Shown piece by piece: positions 25,324-33,103 of a stretch of 64,000 nucleotides of DNA; the stretch's first letter is position 1; each line of letters starts with the position of its first letter. The notes under the pieces are model-generated. The model was not told the origin of the DNA. It ran no database searches and was given only the letters and a program-made list of their open reading frames with translations. The DNA is from Bordetella petrii (GTDB lineage Bacteria; Pseudomonadota; Gammaproteobacteria; Burkholderiales; Burkholderiaceae_B), in NCBI GenBank assembly GCA_017745595.1, contig WMBV01000011.1, positions 1-64,000 of the forward strand, in the 5' to 3' direction. The position numbers and the translations under genes were made by a program.

Positions 25324-26481
25324 TTAGAATACGTGTCGCAAACCGATAATCGCTTCAGTTGCTTTAGCGTCGCTTTGGAACGCGAAATTCTTCGTATACG
25401 ACCCGGCTGCGTATATGTTAGTCCGCTTTGACAACTTGTAGGAATAGCCCAATGCAAACGTATTGCTCGTCGAATCCCCGCCGGTCAGATCACTATTGTT
25501 CGGATCAACACGCTGCCACGAGCCGAACATGCTGCTGGCCCCGCCCAGCGGAACCGCAACACCGAGCAGGTACGAGTTCGTACTGAATCCATCAACGAAG
25601 GCATTCGATGGTGTTCCTTGGAAGCCATTGATGTTTGCGCCGGACGGGAGCCCCTTTCCGGCGAACCAACCGTCTGTTGCGCGCTCATAGGCAGCAATTA
25701 ACTTCAAGACTTCGAAATCATATGCTGCGCCGACAGTAAATGAACGTGGCGTGGCACTTGTTTGTGCATTGCTGAGTTTGTTGGAGGCATTCAGCTGTTC
25801 GTATGCAATAAATGCAAGAAGGGGGCCATTGTTGTAGCTCAAGCCACTGGTGATGGCTCGAGTATTGTCTGCCGTAGCAAAGCCAGATTGAGCCGCCGAA
25901 AGATCGTTGGCATTGAAGGAGTACCCTGCCGATAGGCGAAAACCGCCAAACGACGGGCTTTCATACAACGCCAGATTGTCATAGCGAACAAAACTCGATC
26001 CGCTGAAGCCAAGGCCGGCTCCCATATTCAACTGAGTAAATCCGCCAAATTGAGTGCCGAATAGGCTGATCATCATGCGGCTCGCGACGTTGTATTGGCG
26101 GCCGAGGCGCACTTCTCCCCAATCGGCGCTTCCCAGACCTACAGTGGCTTCACGACCGAACAGGCGACCGCCTTGGCTAGATTCGCCGTTGGTCGAATCG
26201 AAGCCAGACTCGAGTCGAAACGTAGCATAGAGCCCATCCCCCAGGTCCTCTTTGCCACGCAAGCCCCAACGTGAACCCGCAGTCTGGCCAGTTGTAGCAC
26301 CGATCCTGCTTGCGTTCACATCAGCCTTGGCGCCCGTATTGGGATTCGTATAGGAACCGTCGACCTTGGCATATCCGATACCAGTGTCGATGAGGCCATA
26401 AAGGGTTACCGATGTCTCGGCGTGCACGGCGGCAGCCGAGAAGGTAGCTGCGGAAGCAGCCAAGAGAATAGTTTTTTTCAC
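25324..26481 (-). CDS. Burkholderiales-type general porin (OmpC/Omp32 family)
   Basis: A 385-residue outer-membrane trimeric porin. The signal peptide (MKKTILLAASAATFSAAAVHA) is followed by SVTLYGLIDTGIGY, the eyelet-type loop region (RLGRQYNVASRM) and a C-terminal LRHVF with the terminal phenylalanine needed for outer-membrane insertion. It is the same family as Bordetella and Acidovorax porins. It has a regulon-type promoter on the minus strand (26598-26652), so its expression may change under metal stress. A chromosomal origin or capture by the island are both possible. Confidence 0.93.
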   Translation of the reverse strand: MKKTILLAASAATFSAAAVHAETSVTLYGLIDTGIGYAKVDGSYTNPNTGAKADVNASRIGATTGQTAGSRWGLRGKEDLGDGLYATFRLESGFDSTNGESSQGGRLFGREATVGLGSADWGEVRLGRQYNVASRMMISLFGTQFGGFTQLNMGAGLGFSGSSFVRYDNLALYESPSFGGFRLSAGYSFNANDLSAAQSGFATADNTRAITSGLSYNNGPLLAFIAYEQLNASNKLSNAQTSATPRSFTVGAAYDFEVLKLIAAYERATDGWFAGKGLPSGANINGFQGTPSNAFVDGFSTNSYLLGVAVPLGGASSMFGSWQRVDPNNSDLTGGDSTSNTFALGYSYKLSKRTNIYAAGSYTKNFAFQSDAKATEAIIGLRHVF

Positions 26482-26597
26482 AATTGCTCCTTATGTGGAA
26501 TCGAACTGCATGCCAGGCCGACAGAAGAAGCGATCAATAAGGGGCTTGTGCGTAGTTCACGACGAGGTTGCCCGATCTGCCGACGTTAGCTATCGCC

Positions 26598-26652
26598 AGT
26601 TTGGATAGCGGCAATCGACAAATAGCGAACTAAAAAATTACATTTTTGTTCT
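26598..26652 (-). promoter_or_regulatory. possible metal-regulon promoter of the porin
   Basis: Minus strand: AGAAC-AAAAAT-GTAAT (26637-26652), 15 nt, TTGTCG (26616-26621, identical to the lgmA hexamer), 12 nt, CAAACT (26598-26603). The -10 is the weakest of the set; the porin start is 116 bases downstream of it. Confidence 0.4.
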
Positions 26653-26861
26653 TATGTGGTTATGTCCGTGGAGTCGGCATTTGAAGCAACTACGTAAGTC
26701 TTTGTTTTGCATGAGCAACATCACACCATGTCAATTGACGTGTCGCCGAAACATCGGCCTCCACGCATTCTGGTTGAGATGTTCCTTTGTCGCAATTCCA
26801 CCACGATGTGGTTATTCGGTTTTGGTCGGTGCACTGGAATAGCTAGTATCCGTCTAGATAT

Positions 26862-26875
26862 GACTAGCGCTAGTC
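26862..26875. promoter_or_regulatory. 14-bp perfect palindrome
   Basis: GACTAGCGCTAGTC, fully self-complementary, in the porin-DUF4148 intergenic region about 50 bases before the regulon box at 26923. It could be a second regulator site. Confidence 0.4.
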
Positions 26876-26922
26876 GTTCATTGCATGAAGCTCTGGTTAG
26901 CCATGAAGCATGCCCGACGTAT

Positions 26923-26977
26923 ATGACAAAAAAGTAATCCTATCGTTGGGCTTTTGGCGGTGGGCGATAGGTAGACT
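26923..26977 (+). promoter_or_regulatory. metal-regulon promoter of the DUF4148 gene at 27056
   Basis: Box ATGAC-A6-GTAAT (26923-26938), 15 nt, TTGGCG (26954-26959), 12 nt, TAGACT (26972-26977). Confidence 0.55.
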
Positions 26978-27055
26978 TTCCATCATGCACTGTCATTCGC
27001 ATGCATTGGATGGCGGTGATGAGTAATGGAATGAACCTACCTAGAGGAATGCCGT

Positions 27056-27361
27056 ATGAAAAACTCTTTGAATATTCTTTTTGTGATGTTGACGATTGCC
27101 GTTGGCCCACAGGCGATTGCGCAGGTGAATCCGTCGACCAACGCTCGAACACCAGTCAATGTATCCTCCGAGCATGATCTGACGCGCGCAGAAGTCAAAG
27201 CTGACTTGGCCGTCTGGAAGCGCGCCGGAATGGATCGCTTCTGGAACAAATCGGTCACTCCTGACATTTACAGTCGTGAGTACAAAATGGCACAAGCAGA
27301 GTACTTGCGAATGCGCAATGGCCCAGAGTATCAAGAAGAGCTGCAACGACTGCAACAGTAA
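27056..27361 (+). CDS. DUF4148 family small exported protein
   Basis: A 101-residue protein with a signal peptide (ending QAIAQ) and the motif LTRAEVKADLAVWKRAGMDR, then SREYKMAQAEYLRMRNGPEY. It shares most residues of this C-terminal half with the protein at 10425, so the two are paralogues about 17 kb apart. AGAGGAATGCCGT before the ATG gives an acceptable ribosome site. It is the last gene of the metal island before the conjugation block. Confidence 0.8.
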   Translation: MKNSLNILFVMLTIAVGPQAIAQVNPSTNARTPVNVSSEHDLTRAEVKADLAVWKRAGMDRFWNKSVTPDIYSREYKMAQAEYLRMRNGPEYQEELQRLQQ

Positions 27362-27731
27362 GGCTGCCGGCACGCCAGCGATAGTTATAGTTAGTTCGCT
27401 CAATGTCAATGGAAGCATGCCGATTCCACGGCGTGCTCCCTTACTTTGGCCTCCTGGCATGGCTCTAAGTCCGAATCGTGGTGCTAACTCGCATGTAAGG
27501 ATATTGCCAAGCTGAATAACGCGAATGCACAGTGTCCTCGCTCCAATAAGACGACGACCGTTTTTAGCTGCATTCGGCTACTAGGGTTGCCATAGTCGCG
27601 GCGAAGCCGGCAATGTGCATTAATGCATGCAACATCCGACATCGGGGCTCGACACCTTCTATCATGGAGGCGCGGCACCATCGTCGTGCTCGGTGGAATA
27701 GATGCGGGCCCTGCTGAGGAGATTTCAGACA
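27362..27731. other. boundary between metal island and conjugation block
   Basis: No supported gene in 370 bases. A 12-bp palindrome TGCATTAATGCA lies at 27616-27627. GC content rises toward the right. This is where the cargo appears to meet the element backbone. Confidence 0.45.
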
Positions 27732-28661
27732 ATGAGAACGAAATACCTCAAATGCTTTCTGGTGCTGGCCGAGGAACAACACTATCACCGGGCGGCCGAA
27801 CGATTGAACGTGGCCCAGCCGTTGCTGTCGCTGGCGATCAAACGCCTGGAGGCCGAACTGGGTTTGCAACTATTTATCCGCACGCAACGCAGCACGCAGA
27901 TTACTGAAGCCGGACGCCGACTGGTGCCTGATGCGCGCCGGGTGTTGGATACGTACGCCGAGTTGCAACGCAACGCTTCCAGCGTCACGCAGGCCGTGCA
28001 GCGTCGTATCCGCTTGGGGCTGTCCGGCATGACGCTCGGCCTGGCGCATCCCCGGCTCGATGCCTTGCTGGCTCACATGCGCATGAGGCTTGCCGATATT
28101 GATCTCTACGTGACTGAGCATCAATATGGCCCGCTGATTCGGGGTTTGCGCGACGGCACGCTTGATGCGGGCATAGTAATGGGCAGCGTGCGTGTTGAGG
28201 ATCTGGTAATCCAACACCTATGGTACGACCCGATGTGGGCGGTGGTACCGGCCACGCATCCCCTGGCTCAGACCGAGATCGTTACGCGCAAGGCGCTGAA
28301 GTCATGCAGCCTGATTGTCTGTCATCCCGAGAATGATGATGGGGCGAGTGACCAATTGCGCGCGGTCATTGCCCAAGCCATCGCGGAGCCGCATATCGCG
28401 CAATACGCATCGAGTATTCCGGGCATGCTGTCGATGGTGGCAGCGGGCTTTGGCATCAGCTTTATCGCACAATCTCAGATCGCACGTAATCCGCGCAAGG
28501 ACGTGCGTTACCTGCCGATCGAACAGTGTGAGGCGACGTTTTGTACCTCGGCGCTGTATCACGCCGGTGGCTTGCGTCCAGAAGACCGGCGTCTCTTTGA
28601 AGCGGTGCGTGACTTTCTTGGTACAACTGCTGACGGCGACGCATTGGCCGATACGCACTGA
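27732..28661 (+). CDS. LysR-family regulator of the conjugation block (TraR-like)
   Basis: A 309-residue LysR-type regulator: N-terminal helix-turn-helix (YLKCFLVLAEEQHYHRAAER, then QPLLSLAIKRLEAELGLQLF) and a periplasmic-binding-like effector domain. ATG 27732 is preferred because GAGGAG lies about ten bases upstream; an earlier ATG at 27702 has no site. In Tn4371-family elements a LysR gene stands directly before traG in this orientation, so it probably controls transfer genes. The inducer is unknown. Confidence 0.85.
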   Translation: MRTKYLKCFLVLAEEQHYHRAAERLNVAQPLLSLAIKRLEAELGLQLFIRTQRSTQITEAGRRLVPDARRVLDTYAELQRNASSVTQAVQRRIRLGLSGMTLGLAHPRLDALLAHMRMRLADIDLYVTEHQYGPLIRGLRDGTLDAGIVMGSVRVEDLVIQHLWYDPMWAVVPATHPLAQTEIVTRKALKSCSLIVCHPENDDGASDQLRAVIAQAIAEPHIAQYASSIPGMLSMVAAGFGISFIAQSQIARNPRKDVRYLPIEQCEATFCTSALYHAGGLRPEDRRLFEAVRDFLGTTADGDALADTH

Positions 28662-28992
28662 AAACGCTTGGCCGTATGGTGGGTTATCAGTCATAGGCCC
28701 GATTGTTATTTGATCTATCACGAAACCGTCATCATGATGGTTCTCAACGTGCAGCGCTTTGCCTGACCTTTCTGTATTTTGCGGCGATGCGCGATACCGC
28801 GCGCGGCAGCAAGTACATCAAGCATATGCCTTTGTGAGCCGTGCTGTGGCGCGCTCGCCCTTTATCCCATTGCCTGCGCTGGACTACGCCCACACGGGTG
28901 TGTGTTCCAGCGCCTCTATACCAAACTAGTCCCGTGTTGGTACGGCACGCGTTCGCGTGCCATGCGCGGCACCGGATCAGGGGAGGATTGGC
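28662..28992. other. intergenic region before traG with an inverted repeat
   Basis: No gene. An 18-bp near-palindrome GGCACGCG-TT-CGCGTGCC lies at 28944-28961, about 30 bases before the traG start codon; it could be an operator or RNA hairpin controlling traG. I cannot identify an oriT nick site. Confidence 0.45.
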
Positions 28993-31002
28993 ATGGCGGA
29001 CAAAGCAGCGACAGCGCATACGGGCGTGTTATTCGGGCAGATCGTGGTGGTATGCACGGTAGCCGGTGCATGCGTCTGGGCCGGCACGCAATACACGGCC
29101 GCCGCGCTCGGCTATTCGCCGCGCCTGGGCCCGCCGGCTGGGTACATAGGCAGCCTGCCGGTCTACTACCCCTGGCAGCTCTTTATGTGGTGGTATGCCT
29201 ACGAGGCTTATGCGCCGGACGTGTTCATACGCGGCGGCGTGATCGCGTCAATGGGCGGCGTACTGGGTGCTGGCACCGCTGTGATGATGTCGGTGCACCG
29301 CGCGCGTCAGGCCAAGCGCGTGACCACGTATGGTTCGGCGCGCTGGGCCGAGCGCGACGATATAGAGAAGGCCGGGCTGCTTAAACCTGCTGGCGTGTTT
29401 CTGGGCAGGCTCGGCGGCGATGCGCCGACCTATCTGCGCCACGATGGCCCGGAGCACATCATGGCGATCGCACCGACCCGTTCCGGTAAAGGGGTGGGCC
29501 TGGTCGTGCCCACCTTGCTGACGTGGCGCGGATCGTGCGTGGTGCACGACATCAAGGGCGAGAACTGGACGCTCACTGCGGGTTGGCGTGCACACTTCTC
29601 GCATTGTTTGTACTTCAACCCCACCAGTCCGAAATCGGCCGCGTACAACCCGTTGCTCGAAGTGCGCCAGGGCATCCATGAAGTGCGCGATGTGCAGAAC
29701 ATCGCCGATATTCTGGTTGATCCCGAGGGCATGCTGGAGCGCCGTAGCCATTGGGAAAAAACGTCTCATTCACTACTGGTCGGCACCATTCTGCACGTGC
29801 TGTACGCCGAGCGCGACAAGACGCTGCGCGGTGTGGCGGCATTCTTGTCGGACCCGGCGCGTCCCTTCGAGATAACCTTACGCGCCATGCTGAGCACGCG
29901 GCATCTGGACGATGGCCCGCATCCGGTGGTGGCATCGGCAGCACGCGAAGTGCTCAACAAATCGGAGAACGAACGGTCGGGCGTGTTGAGTACCGCTATG
30001 TCGTTCCTCGGACTGTATCGCGACCCCACGGTGGCGACCGTGACCGAGCGATGCGACTGGCGCATCGCCGATCTCATCAGCGCTCAACATCCGGTATCGC
30101 TTTATTTGGTCGTGCCGCCGTCGGACATTTCGCGCACCAAACCGCTGGTCAGGCTCTTGCTCAATCAGATTGGCCGCCGTCTGACCGAGTCGCTGGATGG
30201 CTCCGATGGCATTGCGCGCCTGCGCGACCTGCTGCTGATGCTGGACGAGTTCGCCGCGCTGGGCCGGTTGGACTTTTTCGAGTCGGCGCTGGCCTATATG
30301 GCGGGCTATCGGCTGCGCGCGTACCTGATTGCGCAAAGCCTGAACCAGATCGAAAAAGCGTATGGCCCCAACAACTCGATTCTGGATAACTGCCACGTGC
30401 GCGTCGTGTTTTCATCGAACGATGAGCGCACCGCCAAGCGCGTGTCCGATTCGTTGGGCACGGCGACTGAGCTGCGCGCTCAGCGCAACTATGCGGGCCA
30501 CCGGCTCGCGCCGTGGCTGGGACATTTGATGGTGTCGCGGCAGGAAACGGCCCGACCGCTGCGCACACCCGGCGAGATCATGCAGTTGCCGGACACGGAC
30601 CAGATTGTGATGCTGTCCGGCCAGCCGCCCATCCAGGCCAAGAAGCTGCGCTACTACGAAGACGGCAATTTCACACGACGGGTATTGCGTTCCCCCGTGT
30701 TACGCGAGAACGGTTATGCCGACAAGCCCGCCGCCCGTCCCGACGATTGGAGTGGGCGCGCACTGCCGCCCGTGCTACCCGTATCGTCTGACACCGATAC
30801 CTCGGGCCTGAACGAGGACGGTGGTTTGCAGATCCGCCCGGAACTGGACATGCTGCCGACTGCCGCGCCGCTGGAGCTCGAACCTGATCTGGCGTCGATG
30901 GAAGAAGATGACGGTCCGCCGTTGCCCGTAGAACCCGATCGGCGGCTGCAACGCTCGGCACGACTGGCGGCGCTGGACCCAGACGACGGGATACCGCTAT
31001 GA
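28993..31002 (+). CDS. traG: type IV coupling protein TraG/VirD4
   Basis: A 669-residue coupling ATPase that brings the relaxosome to the mating pore. Two N-terminal membrane segments (about 14-36 and 75-97) precede the ATPase with Walker A IAPTRSGKGVGL and Walker B LLMLDEFAALGRL. A later segment has SQSLNQIEKAYGPNNSILDNC, typical of TraG. ATG 28993 follows GGGGAGGA. An acidic C-terminal tail (last 70 residues) is variable in this family. It overlaps the next gene by ATGA. Confidence 0.95.
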   Translation: MADKAATAHTGVLFGQIVVVCTVAGACVWAGTQYTAAALGYSPRLGPPAGYIGSLPVYYPWQLFMWWYAYEAYAPDVFIRGGVIASMGGVLGAGTAVMMSVHRARQAKRVTTYGSARWAERDDIEKAGLLKPAGVFLGRLGGDAPTYLRHDGPEHIMAIAPTRSGKGVGLVVPTLLTWRGSCVVHDIKGENWTLTAGWRAHFSHCLYFNPTSPKSAAYNPLLEVRQGIHEVRDVQNIADILVDPEGMLERRSHWEKTSHSLLVGTILHVLYAERDKTLRGVAAFLSDPARPFEITLRAMLSTRHLDDGPHPVVASAAREVLNKSENERSGVLSTAMSFLGLYRDPTVATVTERCDWRIADLISAQHPVSLYLVVPPSDISRTKPLVRLLLNQIGRRLTESLDGSDGIARLRDLLLMLDEFAALGRLDFFESALAYMAGYRLRAYLIAQSLNQIEKAYGPNNSILDNCHVRVVFSSNDERTAKRVSDSLGTATELRAQRNYAGHRLAPWLGHLMVSRQETARPLRTPGEIMQLPDTDQIVMLSGQPPIQAKKLRYYEDGNFTRRVLRSPVLRENGYADKPAARPDDWSGRALPPVLPVSSDTDTSGLNEDGGLQIRPELDMLPTAAPLELEPDLASMEEDDGPPLPVEPDRRLQRSARLAALDPDDGIPL

Positions 31003-31502
31003 CCACGCGCACGCGACTGAACCTCTTCATCGAACCCAGCCACGCCCGGCGGCTGGACGATCTGGCCGCGCATCGCGGCGTCTCCAAGTCCTCGCTGGTA
31101 GCAGCCGCCTTGGCCTCGTTCCTGTCGCCGGATGGCGCTGATCAGCGCGAAGCGGCGCTGGCGCGGCGTTTGGACAAACTCTCGCGCCAGTTCGACAAGC
31201 TCGACCGCGACCAGAACATCCTGATCGAGACCGTGGCGATCTATGTGCGTGTCTTTCTGACCATCTCGACGCCCGTGCCAGCCACCCATCAGGACGCCGC
31301 CCGCGCCCAGGGCAAGCTGCGCTACGGACAGTTCATCGACCAGCTTGCCCGCCACTTGCAACGCGGCCGCAGTCTGGTGCACGAGGTTCATGAAGAAATC
31401 TATCCCGATCTGGATGGCCTGGCACCGGGCCCGGACGACAGCCTGGCCGCACAGGCCGATTCGCCGGTCGGTCCGCTTGCCGAGGGAGCTGATGATGCGT
31501 GA
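30999..31502 (+). CDS. ribbon-helix-helix (CopG-like) protein between traG and trbB
   Basis: A 167-residue protein whose N-terminus (RTRLNLFIEPSHARRLDDLA, then GVSKSSLVAAAL) fits a ribbon-helix-helix DNA-binding fold. The remainder is helical, with a possible coiled coil (about 50-80, ARRLDKLSRQFDKLDRDQ). It overlaps traG by ATGA and trbB by eight bases. Equivalent CopG-family genes occur at this place in Tn4371-like elements. A repressor of the trb operon or a relaxosome accessory role are both possible. Confidence 0.75.
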   Translation: MTTRTRLNLFIEPSHARRLDDLAAHRGVSKSSLVAAALASFLSPDGADQREAALARRLDKLSRQFDKLDRDQNILIETVAIYVRVFLTISTPVPATHQDAARAQGKLRYGQFIDQLARHLQRGRSLVHEVHEEIYPDLDGLAPGPDDSLAAQADSPVGPLAEGADDA

Positions 31503-32475
31503 CACCGACGCCAGCAAAGCCGCCGCGCGCGAGCGTAGTGTGCAGATGCTGCGCACGGCGTTCGGCCCGGCCATCATCGAAGCCCTGGATGATCCAGACA
31601 TCGGCGAAGTCATGCTCAATCCGGATGGCCGTATTTGGGTGGATAGGCTGCGTAGCGGCCGCGAGCCGACGGGTGTGTCGCTCTCGCCGGCCGATGCCGA
31701 ACGCATCATCCGATTAGTTGCCGCATGCGTACAGGCCGAGGTCCACCGTGAACGGCCGCTCCTGTCGGCGCGCTTGCCGCTACACGGCGAACGGTTCGAG
31801 GGGGTGTTGCCGCCGGTGGTCTACGCGCCGTCCTTCAGCATCCGCAAGCATGCGGTGGGGGTGTTCACGTTGGACGACTACGTGCGTGACGATATTTTGC
31901 AGACCGGACACGCGGTCTTCTTGCGCGGGGCCGTGCGCGATCGCTTGAACATCGTCATCGCCGGTGGCACCAGCTCGGGCAAGACTACATTTGCCAACGC
32001 GTTGCTCGACGAAATCGCCGATGGCGGCGACCGCATCCTGATTCTCGAAGATACCGTGGAATTGCAATGCCGCAACGAGGACCGCGTGCAGCTTTGTACG
32101 TTGCCGGGCGCGGCATCAATGGCCGATCTGGTGCGCTCGACGCTACGCCAGCGGCCCGATCGCATCATCGTGGGCGAAGTGCGCGGTGCTGAAGCGCTGG
32201 ATCTGCTCAAAGCCTGGGGCACCGGCCATCCGGGCGGCATCGCCACGCTGCACGCCAATTCCGCCTACGGCGCGCTGCTGCGCCTGGAACAGCTCACGCT
32301 CGAAGCCTCCAGCCAGCCGCCGCGCGCGCTGATTGCCGAGGCCGTCAACGTCATCGTTTTCCTGGATGGCCGGGGCGCCGCCCGGCGCGTGCGCGAGATC
32401 GCGCGCGTAACGGGTCTGGAGGGCGAGCGCTACGTACTCGATCCCATCCCGCTTACTTTCGGAGAATCCCCATGA
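31495..32475 (+). CDS. trbB: conjugal transfer ATPase TrbB (VirB11)
   Basis: A 326-residue hexameric secretion ATPase on the cytoplasmic side of the mating pore. Walker A is IAGGTSSGKTTFANAL; Asp-box and Walker B follow (ILEDTVEL, RIIVGEVRGAEALDLL), then the His-box GHPGGIATLHANS. ATG 31495 has GGGAG six bases upstream; ATG 31492 is the alternative. Overlaps trbC by ATGA. Confidence 0.95.
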   Translation: MRDTDASKAAARERSVQMLRTAFGPAIIEALDDPDIGEVMLNPDGRIWVDRLRSGREPTGVSLSPADAERIIRLVAACVQAEVHRERPLLSARLPLHGERFEGVLPPVVYAPSFSIRKHAVGVFTLDDYVRDDILQTGHAVFLRGAVRDRLNIVIAGGTSSGKTTFANALLDEIADGGDRILILEDTVELQCRNEDRVQLCTLPGAASMADLVRSTLRQRPDRIIVGEVRGAEALDLLKAWGTGHPGGIATLHANSAYGALLRLEQLTLEASSQPPRALIAEAVNVIVFLDGRGAARRVREIARVTGLEGERYVLDPIPLTFGESP

Positions 32476-32825
32476 AGTCGGTCTCGTCACCAACTTATGT
32501 ACCCGCATTCCGCGACCAGGCTTTGGCTTTTGCGCATCGCTTTGGCGGGCTGTTGTTGCTCTTTGCCGTGGGCGCGCTGCACGCGGCCGGTTCCAGCATG
32601 CCGTGGGAAGCCCCGCTGCAATCCATTCTGGAATCGGTGCAGGGGCCGGTGGCGCGCATCGTCGCGGTCATCATCATTATCGTGACCGGGCTCACGCTGG
32701 CGTTTGGCGATACGAACGGCGGATTTCGTCGGCTGATTCAGATCGTGTTCGGCCTGTCCATTGCCTTTGCGGCCTCGTCGTTCTTTCTGTCGTTCTTCTC
32801 CTTCTCGGGCGGCGCGCTGATATGA
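32472..32825 (+). CDS. trbC: pilin precursor TrbC (VirB2)
   Basis: A 117-residue protein with a long N-terminal signal region (cut near HAAGSSMPW) and two hydrophobic helices (IVAVIIIIVTGLTLAF and IVFGLSIAFAASSFFLSFF), the layout of conjugative pilins. Forms the mating pilus. Overlaps trbB and trbD by ATGA. Confidence 0.9.
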   Translation: MKSVSSPTYVPAFRDQALAFAHRFGGLLLLFAVGALHAAGSSMPWEAPLQSILESVQGPVARIVAVIIIIVTGLTLAFGDTNGGFRRLIQIVFGLSIAFAASSFFLSFFSFSGGALI

Positions 32826-33094
32826 CTGCAATGGCCAATCTACCCGAAGGCTTCGAAGCGCCGTTGCACCGGGCGTTGACCGAGCCGATTTTGCTGGGCG
32901 GTGCGCCGCGTACGGTGGCGATCGCCAACGGTACGCTGGCCGCCGCTATCGGTCTGGGCCTGCAACTGTGGTTGCCCGGCCTGGCCTGCTGGTTCGTCGG
33001 CCATATGCTGGCGGTGTGGGGCGCGCGCGCGGACGTGCAATTCATGCAGGTCTTCACACGCCATGTGAAGCATCCGACGCTCTTGGACGTATAG
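32822..33094 (+). CDS. trbD: TrbD (VirB3) inner-membrane component
   Basis: A 90-residue protein with the TrbD start (LPEGFEAPLHRALTEPILLGG) and two hydrophobic helices around residues 32-62. VirB3-type proteins support the VirB4 ATPase. It begins with the ATGA overlap at the trbC stop; a longer open frame starts upstream inside trbC but is not the gene. The trbE start follows after nine bases. Confidence 0.9.
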   Translation: MTAMANLPEGFEAPLHRALTEPILLGGAPRTVAIANGTLAAAIGLGLQLWLPGLACWFVGHMLAVWGARADVQFMQVFTRHVKHPTLLDV

Positions 33095-33103
33095 GAGACG
33101 GCG

